Source of the DNA: K189A clade bacterium
GTDB taxonomy: Bacteria; Pseudomonadota; Gammaproteobacteria; Pseudomonadales; Azotimanducaceae
Direction: 5' to 3'
DNA length: 15,393 nucleotides
NCBI GenBank assembly: GCA_007571095.1
Contig: RKSB01000129.1
Location: 1-15,393, forward strand
Every line of letters begins with the position of its first letter. The stretch's first letter is position 1. Positions 6,962 to 14,208 of this stretch are shown here, piece after piece. The position numbers and the translations under genes were made by a program. The notes below the pieces were generated by a model. It saw only the letters and a list, made by a program, of their open reading frames with translations. It did not search any database and was not told the DNA's origin.

Positions 6962-7586
6962 TGTGCTCCGATAGACTGAATAATCGCTTTAAGGTCTACC
7001 CCTGTGTAACTTTTAATGAAATCCCAGGCTGGCTCACCACCAAAATACTCTCCTCCCTCGCTTTGGTAAACAGCTTCCAGCTTTTTTGAATCTTTATTGC
7101 CTGCCTTCGCAAAGGCTCGAAAAACATCAGCCTGTATGGCTTGTAGCCTGCGGCTACTACAGCCCTTATTCTTGCATGCTCTTTGTTGATGTGGTCGCCG
7201 TCTGTAGTCGAATCTCTCCATTTGATCTCAAAGGCGTCTCGCTTGTTGACCAGACAATCGATCTCGTATTGCCTTGGGCGAAGGCTCACAGTATTGGGAA
7301 TTCTTGTCTTTGCTGCGTCAGCAAAACGGTGCTCGAAGCAAAGAACGGCAGCTTCTTCAACGAATGAGCCAGCATACTTGTACAGGAACCTCCCTTTGTT
7401 TTGAAACACGTCTATGGCCCTACCCTCTTCGTCACTAACTCCCAGCGCGTTGTAGAGCATATAGTGACGATTGTCGTCACTTTTCATTTCCAACATTCTG
7501 GCATCTACTTTTTTCTGAAGGTTGATTGAGTATTCTTTGGCCAGTGCCTGAATTTTTTCTTCTATCGACATTAACGACCGGCACAT
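6958..7586 (-). CDS. ApaLI-like type II restriction endonuclease, reading frame broken at an A6 run
   Basis: The 5' frame (7586 or ATG 7571 to stop 6996) encodes the bulk of the protein. The 3' part, EYFGGEPAWDFIKSYTGVDL and the end SIGAQ, lies in the -1 frame ending at 6958. Joining them after CAA AAA at the A6 run (7082-7087 on the plus strand) gives 204 aa from ATG 7571, a normal size for the ApaLI-like family as I remember it. Signatures include QNKGRFLYKYAGSFVEEA and a PD-(D/E)xK-type centre, EID (103-105) with EIK (115-117) in FEIKWRDSTTDGDH. One extra A, or ribosomal -1 slippage, restores the full protein. No clear Shine-Dalgarno marks either start. The repaired frame overlaps the methyltransferase by ATGA. 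Family assignment is from memory; specificity for GTGCAC is not shown. Confidence 0.8.
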
Positions 7587-7616
7587 CCGTGACTAAAAAC
7601 AGCATCATATCAATTT

Positions 7617-7735
7617 GCCTCATTCGCTCTTCTGCAAAGATGAGAATGCATTCCTTCCAATCAAGGCGAATGCTTCGGTAAACATGGGGTCAATGCCCTT
7701 TCCGGCCCTCAACCTAAACAAACTTTCTTCAATTA
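7617..7735 (-). pseudogene. Decayed duplicate of the SDR 5' end
   Basis: The stretch aligns with 5027-5135, the start of the SDR gene, with a perfect run of 23 bases (CTTCTGCAAAGATGAGAATG and three more) and the SDR's 3' part of the match in register. It encodes ...RAGKGI and EAFALIG like the SDR's GAGRGIG and EKFALEG. A four-base insertion then shifts frame, and MHSHLCRRANEA follows where the SDR has MHSHLCRRTDEA. There is no usable start, and similarity stops after this point. It is a paralogue fragment, not a recent copy. The flanking bases 7736-7796 hold nothing else I can identify. Confidence 0.75.
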
Positions 7736-7796
7736 ACCTTCTGGTGAATGGAGAGGCCCATCCTTTATCAGACGGACAGCGTAGAAACAATCTCTC

Positions 7797-9824
7797 TTAG
7801 AGATCGATAACCAGGTCTGTTTTCGGTCGCGTACAGCAGAGAAGTATTTTGTTTTTACCTGTGGGCAACTCGATGTTTTCCGGATACCCAACATCGCCGG
7901 ACAGAAGGGTGGCTTCACAGGCCTGGCAGACACCGTAACGGCAGCCGAATGCGGCATTCATGCCCTGCGATTCTGCAAATTCGAGCAGGTTGTTTTCATT
8001 CGGTGTCCAGGTCGTTTTCAAATCGCTCTGCAGAAACTCGACTGAGCGTGATTGACCCTCGCCTTTTGACGAGATGGCCCGCCTCTGTATGAACGATTCG
8101 GAAGAGATAGCGGCTTTCTCGATGCCGGCGGCGGCGAGTTCGCACCTCATATCCTGAACGAAGGACTGAGTACCGCACAGTAAAACTCGACTGTTCTCGG
8201 TGCAAGCACTCACAATATCGCTTGCTGTAACACGACCTGAAGCAAAGTTGTGAGATTCGGTCTCCTGACTGACGCATACTTTGAGCACAAGATTCGACAT
8301 CCGTTGCCTGCACTTCTCCAGTTCAGACTGAAATGCCATGGCTTGCAGACTCCTTACGCCGTAAATCAGGGAGACATGACGTTCAGGATTTTCCGACGCC
8401 AATGTGTTCAGAATTGACATCATGGGTGTTATGCCGATACCAGTACACGCAAGTATCAATGGATGCTTGTCGCTCGGCAGGTCGCCGAATTGACCTGTGG
8501 GCCCTTTGATATGGACTTCATCTCCGACAGACAGGCTGTGGTGGAGCAGGAAAGAGCCGGTACCTTGATGGGATTGACCTGCCAGTTCAAACGTTTCCAG
8601 TTGAACGCTGATACGAAATTCGGCAGGCCGAGCACCGCTTCCTGAGAGTGTGTAGGGCCGGTAGAGGAGTTTTTCGCTGTCGGGCCGGGTGAGTGCCAGG
8701 ACGATGTGCTGACCTGGAATATAACTCGGTAGAGCTTCGCCATCCTTTCTCACAAAGAAAAAGGACACAATGCTGTTGGTTTCGGTCTTTCGCCTGTTCA
8801 GCAGGTAAGGTACAAAGCCTCTTGGAAGCTTTGGCCCGCCGGGTTTTCGAGCCTCGTCTCGTGCTATTGTTGCACGGGCACTGCCCATCATTTTTTTCAC
8901 CACGGCACTTCGGAGGCTCCTCATCCTGTTCAAGACCCGAGGAAAGAGCCGTGGAACAAGTTCGATTTCATCGCCAACCTGAATATCGGCTGTGTTTTCT
9001 GGCGAGCAGTAGATGCCAAGAAACTGGTTGGCATGTTCTGCAACGGCTTGAGGAATTTTGGGGTCCTCGGCCATGCCAGGCTGTTCGGCACCCGGAATCG
9101 AGCAACGAATCGTTGGGCTGTCGCAGTAGAGAATAGAGTCGCCGATTCTGATCTTGTGCCCTGTCCATTGGTTTTCGATGAACCCCGAGGCATTCTCCGG
9201 CGTTTCAATCAGGAGGTTGGGGCGGTAACGCTCGACGCGAAAATCTCCCGCTGGATACACCTGCTTCATTCGATCAAGTGTGGCGGTGGTCATGATATGT
9301 ATCGGAAACATATCGTAGTAGGCACCGGGCAGTGTTCCCTTGTCGGCGACTGGCGTCGGTTTTTCCAGCGGATGCGGAGAGAGACCAGATACCGGCTTTC
9401 CGGAATTCATGCCAGTCAGTGTTCCTTGAGGCAGCATGGGTACCTTGATCGCATGGTGAGCACTCTTCGATGAGGGTGATCTTGTTGCAAGGACAACCTG
9501 CCTGCCCAAATATTGCGACAACAGCGCAGAGGCCCATGGGTCATCGGAAGAGACAAGCCGACCATCAGGGAACTCGATTTCGACCAGGGGGCCGATGGTT
9601 TCATCGAACTCACCTGTTGGCTGTCGAATGTACCTTGCTTTTAAGGTCAGCAACCTGGGCAGTTTTCGGCCATGGGTGATTTTTCCGACCTCCTGGTCGA
9701 TAACCGCCCAGTTACGGTCGGAGGCCATGCCGCGAGGAGATAGAGTTGCCGAGTTGACTCTTGAGCCAAACATTGACTTGACAGGGTATTGCCAGATTTC
9801 CCTTACCTTTCCAACAATGGTCAT
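7797..9824 (-). CDS. MOSC domain - ferredoxin reductase - [2Fe-2S] ferredoxin fusion
   Basis: A 675-aa three-part protein. Residues 1 to about 120 are a MOSC N-terminal beta-barrel (IWQYPVKSM start), and about 120-295 the MOSC domain with C241 in TIRCSIPG as the likely molybdenum ligand. About 345-570 is an FNR-type reductase: RPYTLSGSG (389-397) binds FAD, and ACTGIGITPM (459-468) binds NAD(P). About 592-675 is a plant-type ferredoxin, with C628, C633 and C636 in CRYGVCQAC and C663 or C664 as the fourth cluster ligand. Electrons would flow NAD(P)H to FAD to the iron-sulfur cluster, and on to the MOSC cofactor or an outside acceptor. The architecture resembles YcbX-type and phthalate-dioxygenase-reductase-like proteins. 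The start ATG has only a weak AGG seven bases upstream. The P450 gene is the next gene upstream on this strand. Confidence 0.9.
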   Translation of the reverse strand: MTIVGKVREIWQYPVKSMFGSRVNSATLSPRGMASDRNWAVIDQEVGKITHGRKLPRLLTLKARYIRQPTGEFDETIGPLVEIEFPDGRLVSSDDPWASALLSQYLGRQVVLATRSPSSKSAHHAIKVPMLPQGTLTGMNSGKPVSGLSPHPLEKPTPVADKGTLPGAYYDMFPIHIMTTATLDRMKQVYPAGDFRVERYRPNLLIETPENASGFIENQWTGHKIRIGDSILYCDSPTIRCSIPGAEQPGMAEDPKIPQAVAEHANQFLGIYCSPENTADIQVGDEIELVPRLFPRVLNRMRSLRSAVVKKMMGSARATIARDEARKPGGPKLPRGFVPYLLNRRKTETNSIVSFFFVRKDGEALPSYIPGQHIVLALTRPDSEKLLYRPYTLSGSGARPAEFRISVQLETFELAGQSHQGTGSFLLHHSLSVGDEVHIKGPTGQFGDLPSDKHPLILACTGIGITPMMSILNTLASENPERHVSLIYGVRSLQAMAFQSELEKCRQRMSNLVLKVCVSQETESHNFASGRVTASDIVSACTENSRVLLCGTQSFVQDMRCELAAAGIEKAAISSESFIQRRAISSKGEGQSRSVEFLQSDLKTTWTPNENNLLEFAESQGMNAAFGCRYGVCQACEATLLSGDVGYPENIELPTGKNKILLCCTRPKTDLVIDL

Positions 9825-10216
9825 AGGCTTGCCTGAACTGGATTGGGTACTTTCGCTTTATACAGATCGAATTGAATTTTGCTGGCTTGCAAGACTTCGC
9901 CGGCGGCACCTTCACCGGAACGAATAGTGCCTGAATCTTCCGCCTGCCCTCTGGTTAATCGATTCCATTATTCCATTAAGCAGGCCAAAAACACCATTGA
10001 TCCCTTTTCCGGATTCCAGGATTTTCTTTTTTCTCCGATGCGGTAGATTGCCCTTCGCTCTGGAAAAGTGGGGCAGGTTTGGGCCTGTACCGCCCGGCCA
10101 GTTGCTTGAAGCGGGTTTGGATTGGCCCGAGCCACATCCATGGCAATGTCCAGTCCGGCCATAGTGCTCGGCCTGGTCCTTCCGCCTGTTCGCTCGCCTG
10201 CTTCGATTAACAAAAA
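9825..10216. other. Gene-poor spacer between MOSC fusion and repeat E2
   Basis: Nothing firm is seen here. A minus-strand frame at 9968-10162 could encode 64 aa (MAGLDIAMDVARANPNPL...), but it has a weak ribosome site, no recognisable motif, and its longer version reads into the E2 repeat. No promoter with good -35/-10 spacing was found for the MOSC gene. Confidence 0.4.
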
Positions 10217-10320
10217 GGGCTTATATACCTGGTTTGATACAGCCATCCGGTGGCGACACGCCTCACTTCATGCTGGTTGCAACCAGATCAAGCCAGAATA
10301 GCCGCCGGAAGATAAGCCCC
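10217..10320. mobile_element. E2: 104-bp nested-hairpin repeat, MITE-like
   Basis: The second copy of the E1 repeat, in the opposite orientation. Bases 10217-10313 match 4236-4332 at 90 of 97 positions. Three nested self-complementary layers are visible: GGGCTTAT (10217-10224) with ATAAGCCC (10312-10319), CCGGTGGC (10247-10254) with GCCGCCGG (10301-10308, one G-T pair), and the perfect palindrome CTGGTTGCAACCAG (10273-10286). It lacks E1's unique interior. It sits 127 bases downstream of the P450 stop. The rest of the gap, 10321-10447, has no supported gene. Confidence 0.72.
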
Positions 10321-10447
10321 AACAAAAAAACCATTATGTTTTTTGTCTCAGTCGATGCATTGCAAGCGACACCTACGAAACCGGCTCCCGCGATGACCCT
10401 GGCACCGAACAAGCCTCTTGCGAATGCTTCGGAGATGGCTTGTCGAA

Positions 10448-11653
10448 TCAGTCGATTCTGAGCCAGCAGTATTCCAGTCCTCTGAATTCGGGGACGAAAC
10501 TTTGGGCATAGCCCCGCTCAGCAAACCTCAGCTTTGGAAATCTCTGTACCAGTCGGAGTATCGCAATCTGGCCTTCAAGTCTTGCGAGATGCGCGCCAAG
10601 ACAGAAATGCCTTCCGCCTCCGAAAGCGAGATGAGGAATGGGAGTTCGCTCAATATCGAACAGGTCGGGGTCTTGATAGACGGCTGGATCTCGATTTGCA
10701 CTCGCCAGGGAAACGTGCAGACATTCGCCTCGCCGAATGGGGCAACCGCTGATTTCAGTATCCTGGTGTGTGATTCGGCTGGAGTTCAGCACAGGTGCGT
10801 CGTAGCGAAGCACTTCTTCTATTGTTGCCTCGATCAGGTTGTTGTTCTCTCTCAACTTTTTGAGCTGGGCCGGGTTCTCAAGCAGAGCTCTTACGCCGTT
10901 GCCTATCATGTCTGTCGTCGTCAGGTTTCCGGCCAGCAACAAAAGAACGCACTGGCTGACAATTTCACCATCACTCAGTTTGTCGCCGTCAATCTCTGAG
11001 GCGATTAACTGCGATATCAGATCGTCCAAAGGGTGTTGCCGTCGAGTCGCGATTTCCTTGAGAAAAAACGACTCCAGCTGTTCTGCGCCTTTCGCAGCAG
11101 ATTTCAGGGCTTCCTCTGAGGGTACAGGGTTAAAAGCCGCCTCCTGGGTCATTTCAGACCAGCGTTTGAAGTCGGCCTGCTTGTCCGAGGGAATACCCAT
11201 GATCTCGGCAATCACAACGGTTGGCACGGGTTCGGCGAAGGCGGCCATCAGGTCAAATTCCGGCCCTTCTATTCGGTCCAGATAGTGACGAACAACGTCT
11301 TCGACTCTTTCGCGCCAGCCTTCCACTGCGCGTGGCTTGAACAGATCGTTTACCAGTTGGCGAAGACGTCGATGCCGGTGGCCATCAGCCAAAAGCATGC
11401 TGACCTCCTCGTCTTCCTTGTTGATGAAGTGTCTGGCATAACTCTCCGGCAGGCTGCTGTTGGGATCCGTCAGCAGGTCCGGGTCCTTGAGAATGGCACG
11501 AACGTCTTCGTAACGAGTTGGAAAGTATCGGTGCAACTCAAGATCATGGTGCAACGGGTCGGCTTCCCTGATCTGACGGAGAACCGAGTAGGGATTCTCC
11601 AGATAGTCAGGATCGAAAGGAGTGAGTCGCATGCCAGTGGGGATGTTTTTCAT
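10448..11653 (-). CDS. Cytochrome P450 (soluble bacterial type)
   Basis: A 401-aa soluble P450 with no membrane anchor, the usual bacterial size. FGGGRHFCLGAHLAR carries the heme-thiolate ligand C351. EEVLR (279-283) holds the ExxR pair E280/R283. The HRRLRQLVNDLF segment is the C-helix. The I-helix reads LLLLAGNLTTTDM (237-249): the oxygen-activating Thr is kept, but the usual acid before it is replaced by Asn-Leu. The ATG at 11653 has no clear Shine-Dalgarno; an in-frame ATG eight codons in is an alternative. It needs an electron donor, and the reductase-ferredoxin fusion downstream on the same strand is the only candidate in the window. Substrate is unknown. It is 134 bases from the DUF3800 gene, too far for obvious coupling. 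Confidence 0.95.
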   Translation of the reverse strand: MKNIPTGMRLTPFDPDYLENPYSVLRQIREADPLHHDLELHRYFPTRYEDVRAILKDPDLLTDPNSSLPESYARHFINKEDEEVSMLLADGHRHRRLRQLVNDLFKPRAVEGWRERVEDVVRHYLDRIEGPEFDLMAAFAEPVPTVVIAEIMGIPSDKQADFKRWSEMTQEAAFNPVPSEEALKSAAKGAEQLESFFLKEIATRRQHPLDDLISQLIASEIDGDKLSDGEIVSQCVLLLLAGNLTTTDMIGNGVRALLENPAQLKKLRENNNLIEATIEEVLRYDAPVLNSSRITHQDTEISGCPIRRGECLHVSLASANRDPAVYQDPDLFDIERTPIPHLAFGGGRHFCLGAHLARLEGQIAILRLVQRFPKLRFAERGYAQSFVPEFRGLEYCWLRID

Positions 11654-11762
11654 ATCAGGGTATGGCCTTGAACAGCTTGTCGTTCAAATAATTGCATCGC
11701 TCGCTCGAAACCTCTATACTCAATGAGGCGGCTAGAGGGTCGTTCCTAACAACTGCTTAACC

Positions 11763-11793
11763 CCTTGTGGGCTAGTCGCCCCGCCCCTCAAGG
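11763..11793. other. Stem-loop over the DUF3800 stop codon
   Basis: CCTTG (11763-11767) pairs with CAAGG (11789-11793) and GGGC (11769-11772) with GCCC (11778-11781), overlapping the TGA at 11788-11790. There is no T-run, so an intrinsic terminator is not supported. Confidence 0.25.
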
Positions 11794-12501
11794 CCAGTAC
11801 CTGACTATCAAATCAGTGCTGACCTTAAGCTTTCTCCATATCTCGAATACTTGGATATCGTGCCATTTGTCGGGAGTTTTGGTTCGGGTCAAATAGCGGC
11901 CTGCCATGTAAATCACCACGTCCGCCAATTGCAAAAAGCGGCTGTGGTGTGAACGGGTAAAATAGACGGTATCCACCAATCGGTCCAGCGGCCTTTCAGA
12001 ATGCATCGGTGTTTTCCCTTCAGTCTTGTACTCGGAAAAATCGGCCAGCGAGCCTGCGACTTCGTCATTCTCGTAATCGCCGAAAGCAATTCCTAAATCA
12101 TCAACCTTGTCGAGGTGAGCACAAGCCATCTCCAGGAATAACATGAGGCCCAAACGATACTCTGGAAAAGGATATGCGTACTTTTCACGATACTTTTGGA
12201 CATCAATATGCACAAGGCGGATAGGGATTTCCTTGCTGATCAGCAAGGTAACGAAATCATCGAATAGCTGAATTCGTTCCGGCAGTTTGCGGCTCTTGAA
12301 GGATCCCTTGCCCTGAAACATCTCTGCTCCGTGGAATTCGTTTTCAGCCACCAGCGAGCTACTGCCAAAAAAATTCGACTGCATCAGGGTGAGCCTACTG
12401 TCCAGTTCGCGTGCTTTATTTTCTGGCACCAGAATGCCTCCAATGTTGAAGAACGGGTTATTCTTGCTGTACTTGTTTTCGTCGAAGTAGATCAGATGCA
12501 T
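11788..12501 (-). CDS. DUF3800 domain protein
   Basis: A 237-aa protein that looks complete for DUF3800. It opens with the family's IYFDEN (D7, E8), followed by FFNIGGILVPEN. A later acidic/His patch (NEFHGAE, 54-60) and the closing RFLQLADVVIYMAGRYL with D194 are also typical. The family is thought to adopt an RNase H-like fold with these acids at the putative metal site. It is common near mobile elements and defence genes, but its function is not established. Start ATG 12501 has AAGG eight bases upstream. It stands alone between the P450 and the AT-rich block, so no partner can be named. The short repeat copy B lies upstream. Confidence 0.83.
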   Translation of the reverse strand: MHLIYFDENKYSKNNPFFNIGGILVPENKARELDSRLTLMQSNFFGSSSLVAENEFHGAEMFQGKGSFKSRKLPERIQLFDDFVTLLISKEIPIRLVHIDVQKYREKYAYPFPEYRLGLMLFLEMACAHLDKVDDLGIAFGDYENDEVAGSLADFSEYKTEGKTPMHSERPLDRLVDTVYFTRSHHSRFLQLADVVIYMAGRYLTRTKTPDKWHDIQVFEIWRKLKVSTDLIVRYWP

Positions 12502-12615
12502 GGGCCATGCCTTTTACATCAATTTTACAATCTGGCCGGTAACAGTCGCTGGAATCTGCGCCCAAAGGCACAGTAGCAAATTAACTACTTGACGCTACGG
12601 AGATATGCCCAGAAC

Positions 12616-12650
12616 CTGGAGAGTAAAAGCTACTCTCGCTCAATGTATAA
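12616..12650. repeat. Short upstream repeat, copy B, with hairpin and guaA-end-like segment
   Basis: Matches copy A at 5244-5276 through an exact 12-base core. It contains a perfect stem GAGAGTA (12619-12625) / TACTCTC (12631-12637). Bases 12631-12645 also match the 3' end of guaA (14210-14224) at 13 of 15 positions in the same orientation, reading IERE-stop where guaA reads IEWE-stop. Confidence 0.45.
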
Positions 12651-12660
12651 GGAACAACTA

Positions 12661-13032
12661 CTAACTCAGCTCTTTGTAACCTTTTACCTCAATCAGGTAG
12701 CCACTGGGGCAACTTAAATACATTTTTTGCCTCTCCATTTCAGTTCCTTTGTCAACTGTATGAACTGGAGTATGAATCCATTTTGAATAGCTCCTGGATA
12801 TCTTCTTTTCCAATTCCTTGAATTTATTCAGTGGAAGATTGACTCCGAAATGAAGATCAGGAAGATCAACGTTTATTTCTGGGTTCTCTTTAAGTGTTAT
12901 CTGGGTTCCATATAAATCTATATTTATGTAATCGCCTTCGTAGGTTATACCGGCACCCATTACATCGCGGTAAAACTCTTTGGATTCCTCCAAGGATTTA
13001 ACTCCAATAGACAGATGAAATTTTTCAATCAA
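12661..13032 (-). CDS. VOC (glyoxalase/bleomycin-resistance fold) protein, TTG start
   Basis: A 123-aa single VOC-superfamily protein. The expected metal triad positions are filled: H6 in EKFHLSIG, H61 in DLHFGV and E115 in YLIEVKGY. The SLEESKEFYRDVMG helix is a hallmark of the fold. No ATG is available; TTG 13032 follows GAGAG by seven bases, and an in-frame TAA closes the frame shortly upstream. The VOC fold covers glyoxalases, extradiol dioxygenases, isomerases and antibiotic-binding proteins, so the activity is open. The gene is markedly AT-rich compared with P450 and guaA, and follows the second VOC gene by 56 bases. Confidence 0.82.
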   Translation of the reverse strand: MIEKFHLSIGVKSLEESKEFYRDVMGAGITYEGDYINIDLYGTQITLKENPEINVDLPDLHFGVNLPLNKFKELEKKISRSYSKWIHTPVHTVDKGTEMERQKMYLSCPSGYLIEVKGYKELS

Positions 13033-13088
13033 CTTATTACTCTCTTTCAGTAATTACCTTACCTAATGCATTTTCTCAATTTTTTTGG

Positions 13089-13469
13089 TTATTTTTTTAT
13101 TCTCCAGGGAGGGTTTAATCTATTTTTTCCTGCATAGAAAAGAATTAGTTGGTTTCTGTCAATATCCTTTAGCCTTGCTTCCCTCCACAACCATTCTTCA
13201 TCTGTTGGTTCCGTCTCAAATTGAATTCCTTTTAGTTTCAAATTTTCAACATATTCATCCAAATTCTCACACTCAAAATAAACACAAATACCCTCTCCTT
13301 TTGGCAATGCATCAGTGTGATGTAATGAAAAAGTTGAATTCCCATCCGGACATTCAAATCTTGCGTAATTTGGTAAATCTTCCACAATTAAATTCAATCC
13401 TAATTTTTTGTAAAACGGAATTGACTTTTTTAAGTTTGAAGAAGGAACAGTTACTTGATTTAGATTCAT
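13089..13469 (-). CDS. VOC-family protein without obvious metal ligands
   Basis: A 126-aa VOC-fold protein (MNLNQVTVPSSNLKKSIPFY, then a typical KLGLNLIVED strand). At the positions where the neighbouring VOC protein has its His, His and Glu ligands, this one has Gln/Thr, Val and Leu/Phe. It may therefore bind a ligand without a metal, as bleomycin-binding relatives do. GGGAA stands four bases before the ATG. It is AT-rich and in style resembles glyoxalase-like proteins of Bacteroidetes, which is only an impression. It is probably co-transcribed with the VOC gene that follows. Confidence 0.82.
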   Translation of the reverse strand: MNLNQVTVPSSNLKKSIPFYKKLGLNLIVEDLPNYARFECPDGNSTFSLHHTDALPKGEGICVYFECENLDEYVENLKLKGIQFETEPTDEEWLWREARLKDIDRNQLILFYAGKNRLNPPWRIKK

Positions 13470-13528
13470 TTTATTCCCGCTCCATAGTTACTCAAAAACA
13501 ACCCCAGTAAATACAAGGGTTACAGAAG

Positions 13529-13564
13529 AAAAAAATTATTTAGTTGAGAGCTGACTGGCTACTC
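13529..13564 (-). terminator. Possible weak terminator after the Rossmann gene
   Basis: On the minus strand GAGTAGC (13564-13558) can pair with GCTCTC (13551-13546) around a six-base loop, with one bulged T. A run of seven Ts follows about ten bases later (13535-13529). The distance and bulge make it weak. Confidence 0.25.
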
Positions 13565-14205
13565 AAATGAAATCTTTGAATTCAAAATAATTTATTCCGG
13601 CTTTTGTATTCAAAGAATTATTTACAACTGACTTCGAAAGTTTTTTTACTGAAATACTTCTAAGTTTTTTTAACGGTCCGTGCAACAAAGGATCAGCAAT
13701 AAAAGATACGGCATCGGCTAAAGCCGAACCTGAACTTGTTTCCTCTAAGATGCCCGGGCTGAAATATATTCGTGCTGTCAAATCCAAGTTTGATTATTTC
13801 TTCTTCAAGCATTCCTTTGGTTTTTAAGTAATAAATTCTGGAATTTGGATTGGCACCCGCCGCTGAAATAAGTGAAATTTTTTTGGCACCTGCCTCTTTG
13901 GCTTTTTTGGCTATCTCAAGTTGATAGGTAAAGTCAACCTGAAAAAAATTTTCTTTTAGAGTGGGATTCATAAAGCCCATGACGTTGTGATAGTACAAGG
14001 GGTATCCCAAGGAAAGATACACCTGGTTTACATGAGGAATCTCCAATTCTGGAAGGCTGTCAAAATCAATGATTAATTCTTGAGCACTATCCGGTAAGTT
14101 GGGTATGGCTCTTCTGCCCAAGGCTATGGTTGGACTTTCATTGATACCCAATTCTTTAAGGATGTGATTACCCAAAAATCCTGTTGACCCTGCCAATAAA
14201 TTCAT
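13563..14205 (-). pseudogene. NAD(P)-binding Rossmann (HTATIP2/epimerase-like) gene, frameshifted
   Basis: The first frame (14205 to stop 13693) encodes a Rossmann protein. It starts MNLLAGSTGFLGNHIL with GSTGFLG at 6-12, and has the LISAAGAN strand and YLKTK as the YxxxK-like pair. It runs to NIFQPGHLRGNKFRFG and then loses the family pattern. The expected continuation, ALADAVSFIADPLLHGPLKK to INYFEFKDF, is in another frame ending at 13563. The switch falls at 13715-13732, at a perfect hairpin TCGGCT-TT-AGCCGA. A five-base deletion or one extra base would explain it. Repaired length is about 213-215 aa. The Shine-Dalgarno GGGAG lies inside the last codons of guaA and the ATG is three bases past its stop. 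The gene is AT-rich. Confidence 0.75.
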
Positions 14206-14208
14206 TTT

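Noticed and set aside
8693..9136. 147-aa and similar plus-strand frames inside the MOSC fusion
   Set aside because: They are opposite-strand shadows of a clearly coding gene with conserved motifs.
9968..10246. 64- to 92-aa minus-strand frame upstream of the MOSC gene
   Set aside because: Its N-terminal part is E2 repeat sequence; the rest has no motif and a weak ribosome site.
10321..10447. Minus-strand open frame with a hydrophobic stretch after the P450 stop
   Set aside because: It has no plausible start and runs into the E2 repeat.
11700..11790. attC-like integron site near TAACAACTGCTTAAC
   Set aside because: The paired R' and R'' core sites with proper spacing are not present, and no integrase or regular cassette spacing is seen.
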